A stretch of 64,000 nucleotides of DNA from Psychrobacillus sp042885655 (GTDB taxonomy: Bacteria > Bacillota > Bacilli > Bacillales_A > Planococcaceae). A model generated the notes under the pieces. That model had not been told where the DNA came from. It made no database searches and worked only from the letters and a program-made list of their open reading frames with translations. Each line of letters opens with the position of its first letter. Positions within the stretch are counted from its first letter, which is position 1. The position numbers were made by a program, and so were the translations under genes. The stretch is from NCBI RefSeq assembly GCF_042885655.1, contig NZ_JBHVRO010000005.1, positions 1-64,000 of the forward strand, given 5' to 3'. Shown piece by piece: positions 26,456 to 33,987 of the stretch.

Positions 26456-27658
26456 GTGTCAACAAATACAGCATTAAATAAAAAAAATACTATCTTATTA
26501 ATACTAGGAATTATTTTCATATCTTCCACATTAAGATCACCTCTTACGTCGGTAGGACCAATAATTTCATATATTCGAGATGGTCTAGCAATTTCTAATG
26601 TGTTAGCCGGCTTTATTACTACTATCCCTCTTCTAGCATTTGCAGTTATTTCCCCCTTTGCACCTAAAGTTGCACGCCGTTTTGGAATGGAACTGACTTT
26701 GTTTTTTTCGATCCTTTTGTTGACTGGTGGCATAATTATTCGATCCTTAGGAACTACATCTTTATTGCTTATTGGAACTGCATTAATTGGAATTGCTATT
26801 TCATTTGGAAATGTATTGATGCCCAGCTTAATAAAACTAAAATTTCCTTTACAAGTTGGCTTATTAACAGCAATCTTTACCGTTTTCATGAATTTAACTG
26901 CTGGAATAGGAGCAGGTGTCAGCTATCCTATCGCTGAAGGTACTGCATATGGATGGCAGGGTGCTCTTGGTTGTTGGGTAATTTTAGCTATAATAGCCAT
27001 AATTGTTTGGATACCACAAATTAGAAAAAGAGAAGAAAACGTGGAAGTACGTAAAATTTCTGCTACAAAGAAATCTAAGTCTATATTGTATAATCCTTTA
27101 ACATGGACGATAACCTTAAGTATGGGATTCCAATCATTAATTTTTTATACTACAGCTGCATGGCTACCAGAAATTTTGCAATCAGAGGGAATGAAAGCAG
27201 AACAATCTGGATGGATGTTATCTATTATGCAGTTTTCTCAATTACCAATGACATTTATTATTCCCATTATTGCTGGTCGTCTAAAAGATCAAAGAATGCT
27301 TGTAGTAATCTATACGGCTTTGTATTTAATTGGTTTCATCGGATTATTATCTGGACCTGCTTCACTAACAGTTGTTTGGATGATTTTCCTCGGTTTAGCT
27401 GGAGGAGCTTCATTTGGACTAGTCATGATGTTTTTTTCTCTTCGCTCTCGAACACCAATCGAAGCTGCTGAGCTTTCTGGTACAGCACAATCAATTGGAT
27501 ATCTGTTGGCAGCACTCGGCCCTGTTTTTTTCGGATTTATTCACGATGAAACGGCAAGCTGGTTTATTCCGAAAATATTATTTATAGTAATAATCGTCTT
27601 ACTATTCTTTGCTGGTATGCATGCTGGAAGAGATCGATTTGTTTCAAGTGAGAACTAA
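26456..27658 (+). CDS. MFS transporter, CynX/NimT type
   Basis: A 400-residue transporter with 12 predicted membrane helices. The N-terminal SSTLRSPLTSVGPI and the early FAPKVARRFG loop are typical of the CynX/NimT subgroup (cyanate or nitroimidazole transporter annotations; YycB in B. subtilis). The substrate is not shown by sequence. The start is a GTG 6-8 nt after AAGGAGA. It ends at a terminator shared with the convergent nos gene. Confidence 0.82.
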   Translation: MSTNTALNKKNTILLILGIIFISSTLRSPLTSVGPIISYIRDGLAISNVLAGFITTIPLLAFAVISPFAPKVARRFGMELTLFFSILLLTGGIIIRSLGTTSLLLIGTALIGIAISFGNVLMPSLIKLKFPLQVGLLTAIFTVFMNLTAGIGAGVSYPIAEGTAYGWQGALGCWVILAIIAIIVWIPQIRKREENVEVRKISATKKSKSILYNPLTWTITLSMGFQSLIFYTTAAWLPEILQSEGMKAEQSGWMLSIMQFSQLPMTFIIPIIAGRLKDQRMLVVIYTALYLIGFIGLLSGPASLTVVWMIFLGLAGGASFGLVMMFFSLRSRTPIEAAELSGTAQSIGYLLAALGPVFFGFIHDETASWFIPKILFIVIIVLLFFAGMHAGRDRFVSSEN

Positions 27659-27683
27659 AAACAGTTAAATCTTCATTCTATAA

Positions 27684-27725
27684 AAAAAGAGGAACCAGCA
27701 AGCTCTATTGCTGATTCCTCTTTTT
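27684..27725. terminator. Bidirectional terminator between MFS gene and nos
   Basis: A long stem (AAAAAGAGGAA...CAGCAA with TTGCTGATTCCTCTTTTT) with one mismatch. It overlaps the nos stop codon and serves both convergent genes. Confidence 0.85.
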
Positions 27726-28779
27726 AATATGGTGATGGCTGGTAAAAATAATTAGGAGTTTTCTTTTCATTATTATAAGGTTTGTGAAATATATGAGTTG
27801 TTCCTGGCGATAATGGTGGGATTAGCCAAGTCCAGTTTCCTGTTACATCACGACCCGCCTCCCCTTCTTTTTCTTCAAACCTCTTAAATTGCTGTGCAGC
27901 AGTATGATGATCAACGATGCTTACTCCGTCTTCTTTAAATGAAAATAATACCGCTGCATTTAATTCTACCAATGCACGATCCTTCCAAAGAGAAGCATTG
28001 GATTTCGTATTTAAGCCCATGTTCTCTGCAATAATAGGAACCATATTGTAACGGTTATCATCAGCCAAGTTACGGGCACCGATTTCGGTTCCCATATACC
28101 ATCCGTTGAATGGTGCTGCTGGATATGTAATTCCTCCAATTTCTAGTTTCATGCTTGAAATTATCGGTACAGCATACCACTTAACGTTCAGTTCCTCAAA
28201 CCACTTGAGTTCCTGGTGACGAATCGGCACTTCTAAAATATATTCTTTTGGTATCTCAAATAATTTAGGCTGATTGTTTTTCGTCTGAATGACGAGAGGC
28301 AATATATCAAAATGTTCGTTATTACCTTTCCATCCGAGATCTTGGCATACTTTGGTAAATGCTATCGAGTCTGGATCACCAATTATTCCTTTTTCCGTTT
28401 TATATCCTGCATAACGTATTAATTGATGGTTCCATATGCGAACATCATGAGGTGAAAATACGGTGATTGTTGGTCTAATTCTACCTTCATTCGTTGCAAA
28501 CTGAATATGCTCAAGTAGTGCTTGGTAAATTTCTTCCTCTGTTTGCATATATCTTTTATCAAAAACGTTCAAGCTTTGCCAAAATAACCGTCCTATACAT
28601 TTATTGCTATTACGCCATGCCGCTTTAGCGCCATATGTAATCTCATCAATCGTTTGTTCATAACTTCCATTTTTCTTTATTTGTCGTTCTATCTCAAGTA
28701 AACGAGAATGTATTTCCAGCTCCGATCGACCAATTTCATTATAATAACTACGTATAAAATCCTCTGCTTCTTTTAACAT
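27724..28779 (-). CDS. nos: Nitric oxide synthase oxygenase (bacterial NOS)
   Basis: The 351-residue enzyme makes nitric oxide and citrulline from arginine, using haem and a pterin; it has no reductase domain, as is normal for Bacillales. The proximal haem cysteine is in WRNSNKCIGR (Cys61 with this start), and the substrate region includes PAAPFNGWYMGTEIGARNL. In Bacillus, NO helps survive oxidative stress and some antibiotics. The start at 28779 is chosen because AGGAAGG lies 9 nt before it; an upstream ATG pair has no site. It lies downstream of an MFS efflux-type gene, with a terminator between. Confidence 0.95.
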   Translation of the reverse strand: MLKEAEDFIRSYYNEIGRSELEIHSRLLEIERQIKKNGSYEQTIDEITYGAKAAWRNSNKCIGRLFWQSLNVFDKRYMQTEEEIYQALLEHIQFATNEGRIRPTITVFSPHDVRIWNHQLIRYAGYKTEKGIIGDPDSIAFTKVCQDLGWKGNNEHFDILPLVIQTKNNQPKLFEIPKEYILEVPIRHQELKWFEELNVKWYAVPIISSMKLEIGGITYPAAPFNGWYMGTEIGARNLADDNRYNMVPIIAENMGLNTKSNASLWKDRALVELNAAVLFSFKEDGVSIVDHHTAAQQFKRFEEKEGEAGRDVTGNWTWLIPPLSPGTTHIFHKPYNNEKKTPNYFYQPSPY

Positions 28780-28883
28780 GCCTGTCATCCTTCCTGCTAC
28801 TACTTCCATCATAGAAGAAATGGTTTAGAACAAACAAGTCCCAAGTTCTTTGAAGTTGTGAGGAATTTATGACATAAAAAAAA

Positions 28884-28906
28884 GAGTGCCTACTAGTAGA
28901 CACCCT
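28884..28906 (-). terminator. Terminator of the MFS efflux-type gene
   Basis: GTGTCTACTAGTAGGCAC forms a near-perfect palindrome followed by TTTTTTTT on the minus strand, about 15 bp beyond the stop codon. Confidence 0.8.
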
Positions 28907-28916
28907 TTCTATAAAA

Positions 28917-30110
28917 CTATACGAATAATTTTTTATTTCTGTATACAATAATACTTACTACTACTAATAATAATCCTGAAAATATAAATACCGCTCGTAC
29001 TCCTAAAAAATCTGCAAGTATTCCAATTACCAAAGATGAAATTCCAAAAACTCCAGTTGCAACTGTACCCATGGAAGTATAGACAGTTACTAGTTTTTCA
29101 GGAGGAACACTTCTTTGAATAACCGTTCTTTGCGGAATATTTTTAAGTTGACTAAACAAACCAATACCAAACGACAAAATTAGCGCTATAACAGGATAGC
29201 TTGTTGTACCAAATAATATAGTTAAGATACTAGAGATTAAGACTCCCACGAAAATAAAAAGGTACTTATATTGTTCAACATGACGAGGGAATTTAATACA
29301 ATAAAGACTACCAATTAATAAGCCAATAAAGAATGAACCATTTATAAGGCCCCACCATTGTTCTCCAACTTGTAGTGCTTGCTCGACAAATACATAAACA
29401 ATTGCAGCAATCCACACAGTCCCAGCAATGGTTTCTAAAATGTCCATTTGAATTATTTTTTTCAGAATTGGAGTTGCTCCAATACTTTTCCATCCTCCGG
29501 TAAGCTGTTCCCAAAGTTTTTGTTTTTCTTTCTCGACATAATCCACATGTTGAATGAAAGTCAGAAATACACAGGACAGCATAAATAGTAAAGCTACGAC
29601 ACCTATTAATTGAATTGAGCTTATTACGATCAATAAGAGTCCTCCGAAAAGCCAAGCTCCTATTTGAATCATTTGAGTAATGGATTCAGCTATACTATTA
29701 GCCTTTATCAACTGATTATCTTCTACATAGTACGGAATAAGAGTATGCAAAATCGGATTCGCGCAGCCATCTAAAAATGCTATTCCAGCAATTATGAAAA
29801 AGATAAAATAATAGTTCTTATCTTGTAAAAATAGTAAAAGAAAAGCACCTAATCCCACCAATAAAACGGTTTTTCCAATTTGCGATCCTAATAACACCGA
29901 TTTTAAACGCCACTTACTAATTACTAAAGGTGTAATAATACTAGAAATGAACATCGCAGAAGTAATCGTAAACGGAACAAATGCAGCTACAGTTGCAGAG
30001 CCCGTTAACTTGAATAAAACACTAATGATACAAACCACATAAAATACATCACCCAAATTAGCTAAAGACTGTCCGAGCATCAAAAAAAGAAAGTTTTTAT
30101 TTATTTTCAT
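28917..30110 (-). CDS. MFS efflux-type transporter with attenuator-like leader
   Basis: A 397-residue transporter with 12 predicted membrane helices. The LGQSLANLGDVFYVVCI start and the conserved GDVF arrangement resemble the MFS branch that includes Mef-type macrolide efflux proteins and related Bacillales exporters, but no substrate can be assigned from sequence. GGGGG lies 6-7 nt before the ATG and is partly covered by an upstream hairpin. A five-codon leader ORF and a second hairpin precede it; together they suggest expression induced by ribosome stalling. An antibiotic as inducer is inference. Confidence 0.82.
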   Translation of the reverse strand: MKINKNFLFLMLGQSLANLGDVFYVVCIISVLFKLTGSATVAAFVPFTITSAMFISSIITPLVISKWRLKSVLLGSQIGKTVLLVGLGAFLLLFLQDKNYYFIFFIIAGIAFLDGCANPILHTLIPYYVEDNQLIKANSIAESITQMIQIGAWLFGGLLLIVISSIQLIGVVALLFMLSCVFLTFIQHVDYVEKEKQKLWEQLTGGWKSIGATPILKKIIQMDILETIAGTVWIAAIVYVFVEQALQVGEQWWGLINGSFFIGLLIGSLYCIKFPRHVEQYKYLFIFVGVLISSILTILFGTTSYPVIALILSFGIGLFSQLKNIPQRTVIQRSVPPEKLVTVYTSMGTVATGVFGISSLVIGILADFLGVRAVFIFSGLLLVVVSIIVYRNKKLFV

Positions 30111-30118
30111 TGTAATCC

Positions 30119-30157
30119 CCCATTAAATTAAATAAGTATTATATTTAATTTAGTGGG
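30119..30157 (-). promoter_or_regulatory. RBS-sequestering hairpin of the MFS leader
   Basis: On the minus-strand RNA, CCCACUAAAUUAAAUA pairs with UAUUUAAUUUAAUGGG over 15 of 16 positions, with a 7-nt loop. The 3' arm includes three of the five G residues of the Shine-Dalgarno sequence (30117-30121). There is no T run, so this is not a terminator. The 5' arm starts exactly after the leader ORF stop codon. Confidence 0.7.
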
Positions 30158-30175
30158 TCAAATTGGACAATTCAT
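30158..30175 (-). CDS. Five-codon leader ORF (MNCPI) upstream of the MFS gene
   Basis: ATG, four codons and TGA, encoding M-N-C-P-I. A strong ribosome site (AAAAGGAG at 30183-30190) lies 7 nt upstream. The stop codon abuts the 5' arm of the sequestering hairpin, the position expected for a leader that controls hairpin opening when a ribosome stalls. No similar peptide is known to me. It could be chance, but the ribosome site is better than that of many real genes nearby. Confidence 0.6.
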   Translation of the reverse strand: MNCPI

Positions 30176-30197
30176 AAAAAGTCTCCTTTTCCTTAAA

Positions 30198-30244
30198 GCA
30201 AGATGAAAAAGCTTTGGGGGATAAGCGTTTCTTCATTGTCTTGC
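30198..30244 (-). promoter_or_regulatory. Upstream hairpin with anti-SD loop in the MFS leader
   Basis: GCAAGA pairs with TCTTGC, then ATGAA with TTCAT, then GCTT with AAGC, leaving AUCCCCCA in and next to the loop. AUCCCCCA is perfectly complementary over 8 nt to UGGGGGAU, the Shine-Dalgarno region of the MFS gene (30115-30122). A TATAAT-like -10 lies just upstream (about 30262-30267). Confidence 0.5.
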
Positions 30245-30352
30245 ATTATTATTTATCTTTATTATAACAATCCGTTATTTAATTCACCATATGTTGTAAT
30301 ATTATTTGGAAATATTAATTCGTAATTTTTCCTAATAAGATATGCGCAACCA

Positions 30353-30480
30353 CCCTCTTGGTGCAAATCCTATATTCAATTGTTTCTAAAGGACTTTGAG
30401 AAGACTTGGGTTATATCATTATCGACAGCTCCGGAAGAGGCATGTCTTGACTTCCGTTTTTGTGTGAAATAGAGTTTGAT
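30353..30480 (+). repeat. Second dispersed repeat family, copy e
   Basis: Contains CTTTGAGAAGACTTGGGTTATATCATT and a GGAAGAGGCA centre, matching copies d and f in motif order. The rest of the gap to 30691 contains a hairpin (AATCCATCTTG... with CAAAATGGATT, about 30520-30557) and a GC-rich stretch at 30585-30640 that resembles another dispersed sequence but has no gene. Confidence 0.4.
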
Positions 30481-30691
30481 CAAAAATCCTTAACCCCACA
30501 TTATATTGAAAACAAAAAGAATCCATCTTGAAAAAAGATTGATCAAAATGGATTCCACTATTATAAAAAAGTTTGATTATTTTCTGTCTGCGATGTTCAG
30601 CAATCGCGCCCGATTGTGGAAGATGCGATCTATTAATCACCTATGTTGGAAAAAAGCTGTTTTAATTTGATCATTCTTATAAGTCTTTTTT

Positions 30692-31411
30692 CTAATCCTT
30701 TTTCGACTTAGCCGTTAACGGTGCATTTCGCATGATTGGATATGTGATGAACAATGCAATCAGACTAATAGTAATCACAAAAGAAAATATCACCGTGTCA
30801 TGAAAGTCCTGAGTCACTATCCACTCCCATAATGAAAAATCGACCAAACCACTGTATTTTACTAACGTACCGATGATCACTAACACCATGAACCAGATCA
30901 CACTTTTCTTGAATCCAAGTCTATAATATATAGTATATAACAGAAAAGCGAAAGAGAAGGTAAAAACACAAAACATAAAATCTATTAAATAATAGGATAG
31001 GAAGGTATACTCTTGATTAAAAAAGGTTGCTGGATGCAATATATTAGCCGCTACGTTCCATCGTTCATAAAGTGTTAAGAGAATCCATTGAAAGACATTT
31101 AAAATAAAGGTGATAACCAGTACACTTGCTAAACCTACCACATAAAAGGTTTTCAACAAATTGACCCTTGTACTTCCCATTCCTATTGCGACAGGGAAAA
31201 TAGTTTTGAATCCATTAATTGCAAACAGAAGAATAAAAAAATATGTTGGTCCTGAGATGGCGGCGATAACATCTTCACCCAAGTTAAAGAAATATCCAAT
31301 GAATAACCATAACAAAAGTAAAGGGATAGTTATATATAGTAAAAGCAACTTCCCGAAGGCAAAAAGTGTCTCTTCATAAACCATCCTAAATGTCCCTCTG
31401 TTCAAGTTCAT
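30692..31411 (-). CDS. ABC transporter permease
   Basis: A 239-residue membrane protein with six predicted helices (first near residues 18-40, last near 205-225). It overlaps its ATPase gene by 4 bp. With the ATPase and a YtrA-type GntR regulator it forms a three-gene unit of the kind that in Bacillales exports or senses peptides or cell-wall-active compounds. The substrate is unknown. Confidence 0.75.
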   Translation of the reverse strand: MNLNRGTFRMVYEETLFAFGKLLLLYITIPLLLLWLFIGYFFNLGEDVIAAISGPTYFFILLFAINGFKTIFPVAIGMGSTRVNLLKTFYVVGLASVLVITFILNVFQWILLTLYERWNVAANILHPATFFNQEYTFLSYYLIDFMFCVFTFSFAFLLYTIYYRLGFKKSVIWFMVLVIIGTLVKYSGLVDFSLWEWIVTQDFHDTVIFSFVITISLIALFITYPIMRNAPLTAKSKKD

Positions 31412-32283
31412 ATGTTCACCTCATTTCGTTCTTCCGTTCTATTTAATAAATAATCATGTAGGGAGGCTGGTTCAATTGATAAGCTATGGGACTGAGCAAA
31501 ATGCTTCCATTCGTTCGTATAAGGTTCATCAAGCATGACTTTCATTTTCGTACCCATTTCTTGTTGCTCCAACACAGTGTGCGACTGGATGATATTTAAT
31601 AAATAGGTCTTCTCTCCACTTAACCAAATGCCTTTTTCCCGCATCGTTTCCATTGTTTCATGGAGAAATACTCTACCATCATGAATCACTACCAACGCTT
31701 CACATAGAGTTTGAATTTCTTCGATATGATGGGAGGACAAAAGAATGAGCCTCGGGTTTTCTTCATAACTTTCCAATAATACTTTGTTAAATTTCTTTCG
31801 CATACCTATATCTAAACCATTGGTCGGTTCGTCAAGTATTGTTATATCAGCATTACTAGCAATACCGATAATAAATTGCAGTGCTGATTTCATACCTTTA
31901 GAGAGCCTGGATACATTTTTGTTTTCATTCAAATTAAAAACTGTTAAAAGCTCTTTAGCAAAATTCATATCAAAATTTGGATTGTAATAATCGCCAAAGC
32001 GTAACGCATCTTTTACCTTCCAAATCTTACTGAATGGATGCTCTTCTTGCATATAACATAAATGATTATTTGTTCGATCATGGTTATAAGGATTAAATCC
32101 CTGTATGTTTATCTCCCCTTGATCAGGTTTCAAATGACCGGCTAACAACTTCATAAAGGTAGTTTTCCCAGTTCCATTTCGCCCCCAAAGTCCAACGATG
32201 ATTTTCTCGCTCTCAGACAAATTAAAGTCATGCAATATTTTGTTTGAATCATAACTAAAGTGAACCTGATTGATTTCTATCAT
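31408..32283 (-). CDS. ABC transporter ATPase
   Basis: A 291-residue ATPase with Walker A GRNGTGKTT, signature LSKGMKSA, Walker B DITILDEPTNGLD and switch His in LLSSHHIEE. The last 70 residues are an extra domain also seen in YtrB/YhcG-type ATPases. AAGGAGG lies 6 nt before the ATG, which overlaps the regulator's stop codon. Confidence 0.87.
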   Translation of the reverse strand: MIEINQVHFSYDSNKILHDFNLSESEKIIVGLWGRNGTGKTTFMKLLAGHLKPDQGEINIQGFNPYNHDRTNNHLCYMQEEHPFSKIWKVKDALRFGDYYNPNFDMNFAKELLTVFNLNENKNVSRLSKGMKSALQFIIGIASNADITILDEPTNGLDIGMRKKFNKVLLESYEENPRLILLSSHHIEEIQTLCEALVVIHDGRVFLHETMETMREKGIWLSGEKTYLLNIIQSHTVLEQQEMGTKMKVMLDEPYTNEWKHFAQSHSLSIEPASLHDYLLNRTEERNEVNI

Positions 32284-32648
32284 GATTGATCCTCCTTTTT
32301 AATTAATTGGATAATCTTTTGGACATCCATCCCTAAACGAGCCCCTTCTTCTAATAAAGGGGTTATATAATTCTGACGATATTGTTTCTGTCTTTCATCT
32401 AATATTTTTTGATAAGCTCCTTCATTCACAAACATACCGATACCTCTTTGCTTATAAATAAAAGCATCATCAACTAAAGTTTGAAGCCCTTTTCTTATGG
32501 TTGCACGGTTAATATTGTAAAAGCGAGACAATTCATTCTCAGAGGGCAATTGTTCTCCTTCTTTTAAATGACCTTCCACGATTTCATCTAATATGATTTG
32601 TGCAATTTGTAGAAAAAGTGGCTGATTTTCATCTAATGATGGCTTCAA
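32280..32648 (-). CDS. GntR-family regulator, YtrA subfamily
   Basis: A 122-residue regulator. Residues about 8-75 form the winged helix (LFLQIAQIILDEIVEGHLK, LPSENELSRFYNINRATIRK), and the short 45-residue helical tail is the YtrA type, which normally represses an adjacent ABC transporter operon. The start is a TTG 7 nt after GGAGGT; longer readings would place the ribosome site inside the gene. A promoter lies 50-80 bp upstream, with a TAAACATATGTATA palindrome (about 32665-32680) between promoter and start that could be its operator. Confidence 0.85.
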   Translation of the reverse strand: MKPSLDENQPLFLQIAQIILDEIVEGHLKEGEQLPSENELSRFYNINRATIRKGLQTLVDDAFIYKQRGIGMFVNEGAYQKILDERQKQYRQNYITPLLEEGARLGMDVQKIIQLIKKEDQS

Positions 32649-32699
32649 AGCTTTACCTCCAAATCTATACATATGTTTACTTGAACACTCGACTATCCA

Positions 32700-32728
32700 A
32701 CTATACAACATCTTAGTTTTGTTGTAAA
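32700..32728 (-). promoter_or_regulatory. Promoter of the GntR-ABC operon
   Basis: On the minus strand TTTACA (32723-32728) and TATAGT (32700-32705) are exactly 17 bp apart. The -10 is about 50 bp before the GntR start. Confidence 0.7.
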
Positions 32729-32844
32729 GTCTTTTTCTAAATTTTCTATCAACTCTAGTTTTTATTATTTGTCCGCCAAATTTATAGCCGGATCAATTCG
32801 CTCATGCAATAGCAGCAAGTAAAGACGTCCTGTACATTCAGATA

Positions 32845-33005
32845 ATCCATTCAACAGGTTGTTGATTTCCGTTCCGGCGCTCGCTTTCCGCGGGCATGAC
32901 TTGAGCCTCCTCGTTCGCTTCGCTACCTGCGGGGTCTCAAGGCTCATGCTATTCCCGCAGGAGTCGAGCACCTGCACTCAAAGCAACAATGAACACTAAA
33001 TAAGA
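32845..33005. repeat. Palindromic GC-rich repeat, copy B
   Basis: GTTGATTTCCGTTCCGGCGC, CGCGGGCATGACTTGAGCC and TCATGCTATTCCCGCAGGAG, then AAGCAACAATGAACACTAAA. The flanks (ATTCAACAGGTTGTTGATTT and CAACAATGAACACTAAA) are shared with the copy at 62.2 kb, so the repeated unit extends beyond the palindrome. Confidence 0.75.
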
Positions 33006-33220
33006 GTACTATTGAAAACAGCGTAAGCTATTTTCATTCATGGATTCGAAATGAAGGACTATGAGCAAACACAAGGAAACAGCCGATTATATCTTGGGAA
33101 AGGAAGGAACAGACGAAGAATAAAGAAAAGGTAATACATAAAATCACGTACAAAAGATTTGGTCGCCATCTCTTTTGGGAAGGAGGCTGCGTTTAACCAA
33201 TGGAACCTATGAAATAAGAT

Positions 33221-33450
33221 TTTCTTACCTTGACTAGAGGTAAGAAAGCGTCCGCCTGCAGCGGAAATCATACTGTTTCTGATATACAATACTGCCTACT
33301 TTTTCTCAATTTCCACTTGCCATATTAATATGCAAAAAAGTAAACCAGTACATTAATTTGAGAAACATATTGTCTTTCATATTAGCAATGTTGATTGGAG
33401 CGGATGGCCACGACTCCGAGGGGATTAGCATGCAGCGGATATCAATCTGT
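33221..33450. repeat. Palindromic GC-rich repeat, fragments C1 and C2
   Basis: C1 (33221-33271) is a right-end fragment: TTACC...GGTAAGAAAGCGTCCGCC, then TGCAGCGGAAATCA. C2 (33389-33450) is an internally deleted copy in which the two ends (GTTGATTGGAGCGGATGGCC and GCAGCGGATATCAATC) are only about 20 bp apart. With copy B they fill the 32.7-33.5 kb gap; no gene is seen. Confidence 0.65.
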
Positions 33451-33552
33451 TCAAAGAATAAAAATTTCTATACTTCTCGATTCTTCAAAAAAAAAAGAAC
33501 ATACACAAATCTTTTCAGATTTCCTGTACATTCTTTTTCGAATTCTTCTTAT

Positions 33553-33987
33553 TTAAGAACAACTACCCGGTGTAGAGTTTTTTACTTGTGAACCAGTTTC
33601 ACCTCTAAGTAAATCTCCACCTGTTGCCTCTATAATTTGATTTGTAACATTGTTTGAGATGGAATTTGCAACCATTTGAAGAAGACTGTTTACATCTCCT
33701 TGTGATTGCTTAAACTGTTGAACAATTGGTAGTTCATCAATTTCTGCTTCGATTGCTTCAATTTTTCCTTCAATTAATTTTAAAGCTTTTTCTTTACCTA
33801 AATGTTGAAAGTTAACTGCTTGTTTTTGTAAGCTTTTTAAACTAGCAATTTTTTCACGAACTTTTTGATTTTCATTGATTTGAGCTTCTGCTCTTTTAAA
33901 GAAATCAACTTCTTCTGTGCTTGCAATCATCGTAGCAATTTCTCTTGCTTTTTCAATGATATCTTCTTTTGTGTACTTAGTAGTCAT
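33553..33987 (-). CDS. ricA: RicA (YmcA), RNA-processing and sporulation/biofilm factor
   Basis: A 144-residue alpha-helical protein of the Com_YlbF family. In B. subtilis it forms a complex with YlbF and YaaT that activates RNase Y cleavage of polycistronic mRNAs and supports competence, biofilm and sporulation. The protein ends in ...PGSCS, a cysteine tail that fits the iron-sulfur cluster binding reported for the complex. The ATG overlaps the miaB stop codon (TAATG) and AAGGTGGG lies 5 nt upstream, so translation is coupled. Confidence 0.9.
   Translation of the reverse strand: MTTKYTKEDIIEKAREIATMIASTEEVDFFKRAEAQINENQKVREKIASLKSLQKQAVNFQHLGKEKALKLIEGKIEAIEAEIDELPIVQQFKQSQGDVNSLLQMVANSISNNVTNQIIEATGGDLLRGETGSQVKNSTPGSCS

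Noticed and set aside
26422..26889. 155-codon minus-strand frame inside the CynX/NimT-type MFS gene
   Set aside because: It is entirely antisense to a well-supported transporter gene with a good ribosome site.
30419..30640. Minus-strand frame of 73 codons in the gap after the MFS leader
   Set aside because: It spans a hairpin and repeat-like DNA, has no ribosome site and no recognisable domain; frames of this kind commonly arise in dispersed repeats.
32765..33289. Short frames over palindromic repeats B and C
   Set aside because: Their codons are made by the GC-rich repeat itself and similar frames occur over other copies.
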